Shown here: positions 9,627 to 17,834 of the stretch, one piece after another | Numbering within the stretch: the stretch's first letter is position 1 | How the letters are laid out: each line of letters starts with the position of its first letter | NCBI GenBank assembly: GCA_951812345.1 | Contig: OX638295.1 | Coordinates: 2,142,965 to 2,206,964 of the forward strand | Source of the DNA: Rhodothermales bacterium | Lineage (GTDB): Bacteria > Bacteroidota > Rhodothermia > Rhodothermales > VXPQ01 | Direction of reading: 5' to 3' | DNA length: 64,000 nucleotides | The notes under the pieces: model-generated | Told to the model about the DNA's origin: nothing | Databases searched by the model: none | The model's input: the letters and a program-made list of their open reading frames with translations, nothing else | Position numbers and translations under genes: made by a program

Positions 9627-11056
9627 ATATGCAATTCGGACACAAGTTGGGGATACGTCCTGACATTGTATCGTTCGCGAAGATCGCGGGCATGTTCCCG
9701 AAGCGCCTCGTCCATCATGCTTTCGTGGAGACGGGCCTGGACCATGCTCGGCGGCGTGGAGGGTTCGTCATGCGCTTCGTACCAGGCGCGGATGGAATCT
9801 TCCGGCACGGATACGTCGCGGGCGAGGCGGTCCCAGGCCTGCTCGAAGGCCCAGTCTTCCATGGCGCGGTCCAGGGCCTGGGTAAACTCGGACGCGCGAT
9901 CGACGCGGGCAAGGCGGGCGGCTTCGAGCAAAACCTCCTGCACAATCAGCCCGTCGATGAAGCGCCGGAGTTCCTCGGCGGTACGGACCCGCGCGCGCTG
10001 CCGAGGATCGGTAAACCGGGCCTGGTCCCGGAATTCGGAGACGGTCCAGGTCCGGCGGGCGCCGGATGTCCTGTCTTCGGGCGGTCGGAACGTCACAAGC
10101 GGGGCGTCCAGCCAGGCGGGGTCCTCCCCTTCCGCCCCGGTCGATGAGGCGTCTTCCGGCATTGCAGCTTCCCCGGTTACCTGCGCCAGCAGGCGTTCGA
10201 ACGACGGGGCATGATACGACAGGGCCGCCTCCTCGCGGAGCCGCATGGAGAGCGCCGTACGGGCCCGGCGCCGTTTCCGGTCGAGGACATACGATTCCAT
10301 CTTGTTCTTTTGCGCCGCAAATTCGGTTTCGGTCAGGATGGGCTTCGTGAAGCGGTCCTCCACCTGCACGATCGAATAGCCCTGGGCGGTGCGGACGGGC
10401 CGGCTGAAATTCCCGGGCGTAATGGTGAACGCGACGTCCTCGAAGGCGGCATCCATTTCGTCGAAACCGAAGGAGCCGAGGCGCCCGCCGCTGCGGGCCA
10501 GCGCCGTATCGGCGAACACTTCTTCCGCCAACTCTTCAAACGAGGCGCCTCGCCGGAGTCGTTCGTACAGCGTATCGGCAGCCTCCCGGGTGGGGGCATA
10601 CAGATGGCGGGCTGTTACGGTCGTGTTGACCCGGACGAACATGTCCTGGAGGTCCTGCTCCGACACCGTAAGCGTATCGTACACAGTGCGATGCACATAG
10701 GCGTCTATGAGAAGCTTGCGGCGCGTGCGCTCCTCTGCGAACAGATAGACCGGCTCGTTCTCGAGTCCGCCTTCGATCGCATCGTGGGCCATGAGTTTCA
10801 TGGTGATCAGGCGTTCCAGATACGCGGCTCGGCGGGCAGCCTCATCCGGCAAGCCGCTGTCGAGCAAAAAATCCACATAGCGTGTCCGGTATTCCTCGGC
10901 GCCGATCGGTTTGCCCGCCACGACGGCCACAGGCTCGCTTTCCGGCGTCCCGCCGCAAGCGGACAGCAGAATCGTAGCGAAAACGCAGATATATAAGGAT
11001 ACTCTGATCAAGGCCGCTTCGCTCAGTGTTTTACGTTCGCGAATATAAGATGTCAT
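9611..11056 (-). CDS. Peptidylprolyl isomerase (parvulin/SurA-like) lipoprotein
   Basis: 481 residues. An N-terminal hydrophobic stretch ends in a lipobox (ATILLSAC), so the protein is probably anchored in the periplasm by a lipid. A SurA-like N-terminal helical part (residues about 45-130) leads to a parvulin domain at about 140-250: RHLYAPTREAADTLYERL, GASFEELAEEVF, SGGRLGSFGFDEMDAAFEDVAF, PGNFSRPVRTAQGYSIVQVEDR. The C-terminal 200 residues are charged and helical. The family folds or escorts outer-membrane proteins, which fits a genome rich in TonB receptors. The first 20 residues are encoded by a copy of the intergenic repeat, and a TTG at 11011 is an alternative start that would remove most of it. 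The stop codon lies in another copy of the repeat. Confidence 0.85.
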   Translation of the reverse strand: MTSYIRERKTLSEAALIRVSLYICVFATILLSACGGTPESEPVAVVAGKPIGAEEYRTRYVDFLLDSGLPDEAARRAAYLERLITMKLMAHDAIEGGLENEPVYLFAEERTRRKLLIDAYVHRTVYDTLTVSEQDLQDMFVRVNTTVTARHLYAPTREAADTLYERLRRGASFEELAEEVFADTALARSGGRLGSFGFDEMDAAFEDVAFTITPGNFSRPVRTAQGYSIVQVEDRFTKPILTETEFAAQKNKMESYVLDRKRRRARTALSMRLREEAALSYHAPSFERLLAQVTGEAAMPEDASSTGAEGEDPAWLDAPLVTFRPPEDRTSGARRTWTVSEFRDQARFTDPRQRARVRTAEELRRFIDGLIVQEVLLEAARLARVDRASEFTQALDRAMEDWAFEQAWDRLARDVSVPEDSIRAWYEAHDEPSTPPSMVQARLHESMMDEALREHARDLRERYNVRTYPQLVSELHILRVP

Positions 11057-11065
11057 GATTCCATC
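10991..11065. repeat. Intergenic repeat, copy 2 (overlaps the 5' end of the parvulin-type gene)
   Basis: AAGGATACTCTGATCA at 10995-11010 is followed by CGCTTCGCTCAG and TTCGCG blocks, then ATGATTCCATCG. It aligns with the copies at 53748 and 37628. The left part lies inside the coding frame of the lipoprotein gene. Confidence 0.65.
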
Positions 11066-11097
11066 GTTTTCGTCATTCCTTGCCAGCGCGCCCCTCG

Positions 11098-11148
11098 CAG
11101 CCTCTGAGCTTTGCGGACGTAATCAGAGTATCTTATCCTGATAGTATT
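11098..11148. repeat. Intergenic repeat, copy 3 (opposite orientation)
   Basis: The top strand reads GCTTTGCGGACGTAATCAG then AGTATCTTATCCTGATAG, the complement of the right half of the copy at 53748 (GCGGACTTAATCAGAC). It forms an inverted pair with copy 2 about 100 bases away and precedes the truncated sulfatase gene. Confidence 0.65.
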
Positions 11149-11196
11149 GTCCATAGAACAGATTGCCCGCGTCGTCTCATCGTACCGTCCGGAACC

Positions 11197-12144
11197 ATGA
11201 CCGGCATAGCCCGCTCTGTCTTTTCCTTCCTGATTCTGCTGTGCCTGGCGGCGCCGGGCGACACGCTGTATAGGCAAGAGGCCTCGGATAAAACACCGTA
11301 CCGGAAAAAGGGACCGGCGCCCTCGCACACGTCGGAAAACATCCTCCCCCCATCTTCCCCGGACCGGCCCTTCTTCATCTGGTACGGCCCCTCTCTGCCG
11401 CATACGCCGCTGGACGCGCCCTTCTCGCACTACAAGTACTATGCAAACACGTCCCTGTCCGAGTCGGCGAAGCAATACTACGCCAACTGCACCTGGTTCG
11501 ACGCCGGCGTAGGCGAGTTGCTGGACCATATCGAGGCCCGGGGCCTGCGGGAAAACACCCTGATCGTGTATGTCAACGACAACGGCTGGGAGCAGCCCCC
11601 GTTCGAGGAGTACACGGACGACCATATCCTGTACTCCAATGGCGGCCCGAAGGGAAAACTGTCGCTGCATGACCTGGCGTTCAGGACGCCGGTCATTTTT
11701 CACTGGCCCAGGACCATCGAACCCGGTATTTTCGAAGAGGATATGGTCAGTATGGTGGATATTGCGCCCACGCTCCTCGATTATGCCGGCGTGGCCATCC
11801 CGGACGATCTTAAGGCCCTGTGGCCGGGCCGGTCGCTGCGCCCCATCATAGAAGGAAACGGCAGCGTCGAGCGCGATATGCTGGTGGGGCATGCCACGCA
11901 GCAACGCAGCGAGAACGACGTGATGGGGCAACCCGCCGATCATTATTATGTACGCACGCCGAGATGGCATTTTATATGGGACGCACGCGAAGGAGCTACC
12001 GACACCACCTCCATGCAACTGTATGATATGGAGCACGACTCGGATGGATCCGAAAACGTCATAGGCAGCCATACTGACCTGGCGTCGCGGTTCATGGAAG
12101 CCATCACGGCCTGGAAAGAAAACATCGTTTCGAGTACCGAATGA
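11197..12144 (+). CDS. Truncated sulfatase-family protein lacking the catalytic N-terminal half
   Basis: 315 residues from the ATG at 11197, which opens a signal peptide (MTGIARSVFSFLILLCLAA). After about 35 linker residues the frame enters the middle of an arylsulfatase-type domain: RPFFIWYGPSLPHTPLDAP, then VGELLDHIEARGLRENTLIVY with the conserved VNDNG, then GKLSLHDLAFRTPVIFHWP, and the usual DIAPTLLDYAGV and C-terminal subdomain. Family members carry the metal-binding Asp pair and the formylglycine motif C/S-x-P-x-R in the first 150 residues. Nothing of that segment is present, and the protein is about 150-200 residues shorter than usual. The frame is intact, so this is an in-frame internal deletion or a pseudo-enzyme rather than a frameshift. 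The amylase gene follows 10 bases downstream. Confidence 0.75.
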   Translation: MTGIARSVFSFLILLCLAAPGDTLYRQEASDKTPYRKKGPAPSHTSENILPPSSPDRPFFIWYGPSLPHTPLDAPFSHYKYYANTSLSESAKQYYANCTWFDAGVGELLDHIEARGLRENTLIVYVNDNGWEQPPFEEYTDDHILYSNGGPKGKLSLHDLAFRTPVIFHWPRTIEPGIFEEDMVSMVDIAPTLLDYAGVAIPDDLKALWPGRSLRPIIEGNGSVERDMLVGHATQQRSENDVMGQPADHYYVRTPRWHFIWDAREGATDTTSMQLYDMEHDSDGSENVIGSHTDLASRFMEAITAWKENIVSSTE

Positions 12145-12154
12145 AAGCATCGCT

Positions 12155-14083
12155 ATGAAACACCACACCACGCCCTGCAGCACTATGGAAACCCGCGCCC
12201 TGACCGTCTTACTCGCTGTATTGCTTGCCGTCACCGGGCTGTCCTGCCAGGTGGAGGCCGGAGGAAACAGCGGGGACGAATCCGTAACGACCTCCGACGA
12301 CCTGACCAGCGTGCCCGAATGGAGCCGCGAGGCTATCTGGTATCAGATTTTCATGGAGCGATTCCGCAACGGCGACCCGTCCAACGACCCTGTTTTCGAA
12401 AATACCACAGGAGCATATCCCAACAGGCCGTTCGAAGGATGGAGCCCCACTCCGTGGACACATGACTGGTACCAGCAGGAGGACTGGGCCATAGCCTCCG
12501 GGGAGGAGTTTTACCGGACCGTGCAGGCAAGGCGGTACGGAGGCGACCTGCAAGGCGTACTGGACCGGCTCGATTATCTGGAGGAACTGGGCGTGACAGC
12601 GCTGTACATCAATCCGATCAACGATGCGCCGTCGCTACACAAGTACGACGCCCGGAACTATCGGCATATAGACCGGCACTTCGGGCCGGACCCCGAAGGA
12701 GACGCTGCGATCATGGCGGAGGAAAACCCGGTCGATCCCGACACCTGGCAATGGACGTCAGCGGACCTGCTTTTCCTGGAGCTCGTCGACGCCTTGCACG
12801 AGCGGGGCATACGCATCATCCTCGACTATTCGTGGAATCACACGGGCATTACGTTCTGGGCCTGGAAGGACATCCTGGAGAACCAGGCCGCCTCACCCTA
12901 CGCGGACTGGTATGAAATCGTGCAGTTCGACAACCCCGACACCGAGGAAAACGAATTCGAGTACCAGGGATGGGCCGGCGTGTCCACGCTTCCCAACCTG
13001 AAAAAAGTCGATGTGGAGACGAAAGGGCATGACGGGGGCAACCTGCACCCCGCCGTGAAGCAGCATGTATATCATGTGACGAGGCGCTGGATGGACCCGA
13101 ACGGGGACGGCGATCCGAGCGACGGCATAGACGGCTTCCGCCTGGACGTGGCGGAGCAGGTACCGATGGGGTTCTGGCGCGAGTACCGGGCCTTTGTGCG
13201 CGACATCAATCCGGACGCCTATCTCGTGGGCGAGGTATGGTGGGATGACTGGCCGGATCACATGAGCAACCCCCGCCCCTGGATCAAGGGCGATGTGTTC
13301 GATGCGGTGATGAATTACCGCTGGTACATGCCCACCCGGAGCTTCTTCGCCGACGCGCCGCCCCACCTTACGGCAACCGGGTATATCGCCCACCTCGATT
13401 CCGTGGAAAGCGGGATAGACCGGGCCCATCTCGAGGCCATGATGAATCTTGGCGCCAGCCATGATGCCCCGCGCCTCGGCACCTCGCTCTACAACAACCA
13501 GACGAAATACAAATACCAGGCCCACCCCCGAGGCAATCCCGAGTACAAGATCGACCGCCCCGACGAACGGGCCGACGCCGTGCGGCGTCTGCTGCTGACC
13601 CAGCAGTTCACGTATTACGGCGCACCCCATATCTGGAACGGCGACGAAGTGGGCATGTGGGGCGCGGACGATCCCGACTGCCGCAAACCGCTGGTGTGGG
13701 ACGATCTTGCGTACGAGGACGAGCGCACCGTGCCCCATGATACGCCCCGCCGGACGGACCAGGTCGCGCCGGACATGGACTTGTACGCATTCTACCAGGA
13801 CCTTGCGCGCATCCGCAAGACGCACATGGACCTGTTTGTGCGGGGGGAGCTCGACTATGTACTGGCCGACGACGCCCGGCGGCTGCTTGCCTATGTCCGC
13901 ACCTGGGAAGACGAAGCCGCCCTGGTGGTGTTCAATGCTTCGGAAGAGGCGCACACGGCCGATATCGCGATCGAAGGAAACTTCACAGATGCGCTGGCGC
14001 CTGAAGCGACCGTGCAGTCGGAGAACGGTCAGCTCACGCTGGACCTGCCTCCCCGAACGGCGATGATCCTGATTCGGGGGTGA
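12155..14083 (+). CDS. Alpha-amylase family (GH13) lipoprotein
   Basis: 642 residues. The lipobox VTGLSC follows a hydrophobic segment; an ATG at 12185 would give a shorter, cleaner signal (METRALTVLLAVLL). The barrel begins with AIWYQIFMERFRNGDPSNDP, as in neopullulanase/cyclomaltodextrinase-type enzymes. GH13 conserved regions are present: LDYSWNHTG, GFRLDVAEQ (nucleophile Asp331), VGEVWW (acid/base Glu360) and ASHDAPR (transition-state Asp437). A C-terminal beta domain ends the protein (TAMILIRG). It is likely a periplasmic or surface enzyme cutting alpha-1,4-glucans or maltodextrins. It follows the sulfatase remnant by 10 bases and converges on the peptide exporter gene with an 18-base gap in which I see no terminator. 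Confidence 0.9.
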   Translation: MKHHTTPCSTMETRALTVLLAVLLAVTGLSCQVEAGGNSGDESVTTSDDLTSVPEWSREAIWYQIFMERFRNGDPSNDPVFENTTGAYPNRPFEGWSPTPWTHDWYQQEDWAIASGEEFYRTVQARRYGGDLQGVLDRLDYLEELGVTALYINPINDAPSLHKYDARNYRHIDRHFGPDPEGDAAIMAEENPVDPDTWQWTSADLLFLELVDALHERGIRIILDYSWNHTGITFWAWKDILENQAASPYADWYEIVQFDNPDTEENEFEYQGWAGVSTLPNLKKVDVETKGHDGGNLHPAVKQHVYHVTRRWMDPNGDGDPSDGIDGFRLDVAEQVPMGFWREYRAFVRDINPDAYLVGEVWWDDWPDHMSNPRPWIKGDVFDAVMNYRWYMPTRSFFADAPPHLTATGYIAHLDSVESGIDRAHLEAMMNLGASHDAPRLGTSLYNNQTKYKYQAHPRGNPEYKIDRPDERADAVRRLLLTQQFTYYGAPHIWNGDEVGMWGADDPDCRKPLVWDDLAYEDERTVPHDTPRRTDQVAPDMDLYAFYQDLARIRKTHMDLFVRGELDYVLADDARRLLAYVRTWEDEAALVVFNASEEAHTADIAIEGNFTDALAPEATVQSENGQLTLDLPPRTAMILIRG

Positions 14084-14101
14084 GGGGAAGGCGCCATCCG
14101 G

Positions 14102-16264
14102 TCAGCTCCCGACCAGCCGGAGCCGATCGAGCGGGATAAAATCCGGACGGAACGCCCCCTTCTCGATGCGATATACGCGGTCTGCCCGAGGCAGGAACGC
14201 AGCCGAATGCGAGGCCACGATCGCAATGCAATCCTTGCGATAGCGATCCAGCACATCCATTGCCTGCTGCGCCGTAGTACTGTCCATAGCGGAAGTGGGC
14301 TCGTCGAGAAGGAGCACCTGCGGATCACGCACCAGTGCCCGGGCCAGGCCTACCAGTTGCTGCTGTCCCCCCGAAAGCGCAGCGCCCCCCTCTCCCACAA
14401 GGGTCAGGTACCCACCGGGCAACATCTCGAAAAAATCGGAAAGTCCGAGTTCCTCGCATTTCCGTATGGTTTCCTGCGGATCGAGCGTAAGACCCAGCCG
14501 GATGTTGTCGACCAGCGTGCCGCTGAATATCCGAACGTTCTGAGGCACGACGCCAAGAATGTCCCGCCATCCGGTCACGGAAAATTCGTTCCAGTCGCAC
14601 CCGTTAATCAGTACCTCCCCCGACTCGGGCACAACAAGGCGCTGTAACATCCGCAACAGCGAAGATTTGCCGGATCCCGTGCTCCCGACAATCAACATGA
14701 GTTCGCCGCAGTGGCAGGTAAATGAAACATCGCCGAGCAAGGTCAACTGGCCCGGGTAACTGAAGGTGACGCGGCGCGCCTCGAGACGCCGTGCAAAATC
14801 GATAGGACTCTTTGCAGCATCTTCTTCCGTGTCGTATTCGGGACTGAGCGAGGTAAACTGATAGATTCTGTCGAAAGCCACCTTCGCCTCCTGAAAATCC
14901 ACATTCGCCGTAGCCAGCGCCTGGGCGCTCGGTACGATCATCCCGATCATTTGCAGGATGGCGATCATCGCCCCGATGCCCATGGCGTCGCCGAGCACAA
15001 GTATCGACGCCCACGCAAGTACGCCGGTAACAATCATAGCGCCGGCAATCGCCAGCACGCCGCCGAACCGTACCGCAACCCGGCCCAGGCGGAAAATCTC
15101 CTCCTGCAGATGGGTGTATGTATCGCGCATCAGCCGGGTAAACACCGATTCTGCATTGGCCGACTTGATCGCCTCGATGCCCCGAATGGCTTCGACGTAC
15201 CCACTCTTGTTCAACGAATGCGCCGTCATGATGCGCTGCTGTCCCTTCACGATAGGCTGGTGGAAATGCCGGGACACCAGAATGAAAAACAGGAGAGCAA
15301 GAGCTACCGCCCCGGCAATCTCCGGGCTGTGGGCATAGATGAACGCCATCCCTGAAACGAGGACAAGCGCCTCGATGACTACGCCGCCCAGCACATGCGT
15401 TACGGTTTGCTGAAGCCGTTCGGTGTCGTTCAGGCGAGCAATCAGGTCTCCCGTCTTCCGGGAGCTGAAAAAAGCATAAGGGAGACGAAGCAGATCGTCG
15501 AGAAATCGCTTCGTGATGCGGTTATTGAACGCGCGGGCCTGCCCCAGAAGAAGCAGTTGCCGGACAATGCCCATACCCGCCTGCGCCGCCAGCACCAGAA
15601 AAAGAAGCACCAGCCCGGCAGCAAGCTGCTCTACGTTCCGTTGCGGGAGTATGTCGTCAATAAGCGCCTTGGAAAAGAGGGCCATTGCGAGACCGAACGC
15701 GGACACGAGGCCGCCTAGTGCAACCGACAGGACAAGAGGGCGCATATCTTCCCGGGTGGCGTCCCGCAACCATCTCCGCCGGGCCGACGCCCGACGTTTT
15801 CGAGTCACGAATCCGCTATCCGGACGCAAGAGCAGAAGCGCCCTGCTCTCCCATACTTTTTCAAGTTCCTCCGCATCATACCAGACAAGGCCGGCCTCCG
15901 GATCGCCAATCAGAAACCTGTCTCCGAAACACCCGAAGAGAACGATGTAATGCTGGCGGATGCCGTTCAGTACTACATGAAGCACCGCCGGCGTCTCCAA
16001 CCCGGCAAGGTCGTCCATCCCTGCCTCATAAGGGTCCGATCTAAGACCGATTTTGCCCGCCGCCTGGTGCAGCCCCAGCAGCGTCGTACCCTGCGACATG
16101 GTGCCGCTGAGGCTACGCAGCCTTTCCATGGTCTCCTCGCCCCCGAAAAAACGGACGACCCACGCAAGGCAGGCCACCCCGCAATCGGACTGATCGAGTT
16201 GCCGGACGACCGACTTCGCCACCCGCTTTGTTGTTTGCCCGCGGAGCTTGTCGTTTCGAATCAT
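14102..16264 (-). CDS. Peptidase C39-containing ABC exporter (bacteriocin-type PCAT)
   Basis: 720 residues. The N-terminal C39 peptidase domain (1-140) has catalytic Cys28 in QSDCGVACLAW, His105 in RQHYIVLFG and Asp121 in IGDPEAG. The family cuts precursors after a double glycine while exporting them. Six membrane helices follow (about 175-455), then an ABC ATPase with Walker A GSTGSGKS (527-534), signature LSGGQQQ (630-636), Walker B LLLDEP (651-656) and H-loop His686. All key residues are intact. The start codon overlaps the stop of the thioredoxin-like gene (ATGA), so the two are translationally coupled. It is the last gene of the operon that holds three double-glycine precursors. No HlyD-type adaptor gene is present in the window. 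Confidence 0.95.
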   Translation of the reverse strand: MIRNDKLRGQTTKRVAKSVVRQLDQSDCGVACLAWVVRFFGGEETMERLRSLSGTMSQGTTLLGLHQAAGKIGLRSDPYEAGMDDLAGLETPAVLHVVLNGIRQHYIVLFGCFGDRFLIGDPEAGLVWYDAEELEKVWESRALLLLRPDSGFVTRKRRASARRRWLRDATREDMRPLVLSVALGGLVSAFGLAMALFSKALIDDILPQRNVEQLAAGLVLLFLVLAAQAGMGIVRQLLLLGQARAFNNRITKRFLDDLLRLPYAFFSSRKTGDLIARLNDTERLQQTVTHVLGGVVIEALVLVSGMAFIYAHSPEIAGAVALALLFFILVSRHFHQPIVKGQQRIMTAHSLNKSGYVEAIRGIEAIKSANAESVFTRLMRDTYTHLQEEIFRLGRVAVRFGGVLAIAGAMIVTGVLAWASILVLGDAMGIGAMIAILQMIGMIVPSAQALATANVDFQEAKVAFDRIYQFTSLSPEYDTEEDAAKSPIDFARRLEARRVTFSYPGQLTLLGDVSFTCHCGELMLIVGSTGSGKSSLLRMLQRLVVPESGEVLINGCDWNEFSVTGWRDILGVVPQNVRIFSGTLVDNIRLGLTLDPQETIRKCEELGLSDFFEMLPGGYLTLVGEGGAALSGGQQQLVGLARALVRDPQVLLLDEPTSAMDSTTAQQAMDVLDRYRKDCIAIVASHSAAFLPRADRVYRIEKGAFRPDFIPLDRLRLVGS

Positions 16265-16788
16265 GGTCTGTCTTCTCCTGCAGCGGCCTCGACAATTTTC
16301 CCGATCGCCTCAAGCCCCTCGAACGATTTGCGCAGACGCCCATCCGGACCATATACGAGGGTCGTCGGCACCACATGGATGCCCAGGTTTTCGCCAAGCA
16401 CCGAGACCGTATCCCGGAGCACATGGAACCAGGGCACGGTATCGATTTCCGTTTCCCGGGCAAACGCCCGTACCGCGTCGCGATCCTCCCAGGCGACGAA
16501 AAACACGTCGTACTCTTTCAGAAGCATTGCCTTTTCCCGAAACGCCTGCAGTTCTGCGCGACAGTACTCGCAAGTGGTCGTAAAAAATACAAGCACAACG
16601 CTCTGCCCCCCGGCGGAACGCAAAGGAACCGATATCCCCTCGAGATTCACGAGATGCGCTTCCGGAAGCTGGAGACGGCGCTCTGCCGCTTCGAGACGCT
16701 CGTTTCGTATATCCCGGGCCTGCACCCCAAGCCATGCTACGACGCCAAGCATGGCCGCTATAGCCAAAACGGCTCCGATCTTCTTCAT
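16261..16788 (-). CDS. Thioredoxin-fold (TlpA/AhpC-TSA-like) membrane-anchored protein
   Basis: 175 residues with one N-terminal membrane anchor (residues 4-22), so the domain faces the periplasm. The thioredoxin fold shows VVLVFFTTTCEYCRAEL with a CxxC site (CEYC) and the cis-proline region HVVPTTLVYGPDGRL. TlpA-like proteins reduce or form disulfides outside the cytoplasm. The gene is preceded by a GAGGGT ribosome binding site that overlaps the end of the membrane-protein gene, and its stop overlaps the exporter start. Two of the precursor peptides in this operon carry four cysteines each, so a role in their disulfide status is a reasonable inference. Confidence 0.88.
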   Translation of the reverse strand: MKKIGAVLAIAAMLGVVAWLGVQARDIRNERLEAAERRLQLPEAHLVNLEGISVPLRSAGGQSVVLVFFTTTCEYCRAELQAFREKAMLLKEYDVFFVAWEDRDAVRAFARETEIDTVPWFHVLRDTVSVLGENLGIHVVPTTLVYGPDGRLRKSFEGLEAIGKIVEAAAGEDRP

Positions 16789-16800
16789 GGCGTGCTACCC

Positions 16801-17475
16801 TCAAAAAACGGAGAGAAGAAAAAACGTGACGCCGGCAACAAGCAACGCCGTGCCGCCACCGTACGAGACCGCAACCAGTAGTGTGACGTTGTGCGGAGGC
16901 CTCTCGGTTACAAGGCGAATAGTGTATACCAGGGCCGCCGCGTAGGCAACCTCAAACAGGTTCAGGGTCCGCAAGAGATAGACGAGCCACATGTTTTCCT
17001 GGTTTATTTCCACGAGATTCACGGCGGAAAGCGGATAAAAAAACGTGCCCGTACCCGGAAAAACGAGTGTCCAGGCAAGATGTGTGAGCGCAGCCAGAAT
17101 CCATACGCTTTCAGCCAGCGAGGCGACATGGAAAAGACTGGAAAAGCGCACGTTCCATGTTATGATCGCAGCGCCCAGAGCAAGGCACACTGTCGTAAAA
17201 CCGATCTTCATGAACACGTACAAAGGCGTAAACGCATACCCTACCCACCGGAGCGGCCCGCTTGCCCGGGGAAGTTGCGGAATACCCTCTTCGGCAGGCG
17301 GCGTCTGCACGTATTCGTCGCTTATCCAATTGATGACAGCATACAGCAGCGCATAGCAGAACGGAAGTAACCAGAACAACCATTTGTCGGGACTTTTTTT
17401 CGACGTGTCGCCGGCGGGCGCGGCCCACCCGCTGGAAGACAGCGCAGCACGCGCCGTATCGTTTCCGAATGTCAT
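16801..17475 (-). CDS. Multi-pass membrane protein in peptide operon (Yip1-like; immunity candidate)
   Basis: 224 residues from the ATG at 17475, preceded by GGAAAGGAATC; longer upstream frames lack a ribosome binding site and cross the hairpin region. A polar N-terminus of about 30 residues is followed by five or six hydrophobic segments (WLFWLLPFCYALLYAVINW, PLYVFMKIGFTTVCLALGAA, VWILAALTHLAWTLVF, MWLVYLLRTLNLFEVAYAAA, VTLLVAVSYGGGTALLV). The arrangement recalls the Yip1 superfamily, but I cannot confirm membership. Its place between the precursors and the export genes suggests self-protection or a processing-complex subunit. No catalytic motif is visible. Confidence 0.75.
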   Translation of the reverse strand: MTFGNDTARAALSSSGWAAPAGDTSKKSPDKWLFWLLPFCYALLYAVINWISDEYVQTPPAEEGIPQLPRASGPLRWVGYAFTPLYVFMKIGFTTVCLALGAAIITWNVRFSSLFHVASLAESVWILAALTHLAWTLVFPGTGTFFYPLSAVNLVEINQENMWLVYLLRTLNLFEVAYAAALVYTIRLVTERPPHNVTLLVAVSYGGGTALLVAGVTFFLLSVF

Positions 17476-17580
17476 CGCAGATTCCTTTCCTGTATCTCGT
17501 GGGACATATCCGCCGACGGCCCCTTTCCTTGTCGGCGCATTCGAAGGATATTTTGCAAAGGGAAAAAGACGATAAGGAAC

Positions 17581-17613
17581 GTGGGGGCGGATACGGAACG
17601 TACCCGCCCCCAC
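17581..17613 (-). terminator. Strong intercistronic hairpin after the precursor genes
   Basis: Perfect 10-base arms GTGGGGGCGG (17581-17590) and CCGCCCCCAC (17604-17613). The inner bases TACG/CGTA also pair, giving a stem of about 15 pairs with a 3-base loop in the minus-strand transcript. It starts 7 bases past the stop of precursor C. A loose T-rich stretch (CTTATCGTCTTTTT) follows about 10 bases later. A second, weaker inverted repeat (CGCCGAC/GTCGGCG, 17511-17537) lies further downstream. Likely a partial terminator or a 3' stabiliser that favours precursor mRNA over export-gene mRNA. Confidence 0.6.
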
Positions 17614-17619
17614 CGCTCG

Positions 17620-17793
17620 TCAACTTCCGCAGAGCGCATAGCACAGGGCATTCCCTGCCAACCCCATCGGATTGAAGGGACCGGGACCGGAGCATAGCCA
17701 CCAGGCCAGAAGGTAATGCGGGGATTTCCCGTCGCACGGGGTGTTGGCGCCGCCAGACACGGCAGCCATTCGGATAGCGTCAAGGATTTTCAT
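17620..17793 (-). CDS. Double-glycine-leader precursor peptide C (4 Cys)
   Basis: 57 residues, start fixed by the AAAGGTGA ribosome binding site about 7 bases upstream of the ATG. The leader MKILDAIRMAAVSGG ends in Gly-Gly, the cleavage signal for C39 exporters such as the one in this operon. The 42-residue core is rich in Gly, Trp and Pro (LLAWWLCSGPGPF) and has Cys at 20, 34, 51 and 55, ending CYALCGS. The CxxxC pair near the end also occurs in precursor A. It lies 41 bases downstream of precursor B and just before the strong hairpin. Ser/Thr and Cys in the core could be modified by the glycosyltransferase of the operon; the site is unknown. A longer frame over the same bases (17472-17783) has no start signal and reads through the hairpin. 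Confidence 0.85.
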   Translation of the reverse strand: MKILDAIRMAAVSGGANTPCDGKSPHYLLAWWLCSGPGPFNPMGLAGNALCYALCGS

Positions 17794-17834
17794 GGTCAAT
17801 CACCTTTGAATTTGAGATTCGATAACGAAGGACA

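Noticed and set aside
17472-17783. A 103-residue minus-strand frame overlapping precursor C
   Set aside because: It has no ribosome site and would read through the strong hairpin; the 57-residue frame has a leader with Gly-Gly and a ribosome site.
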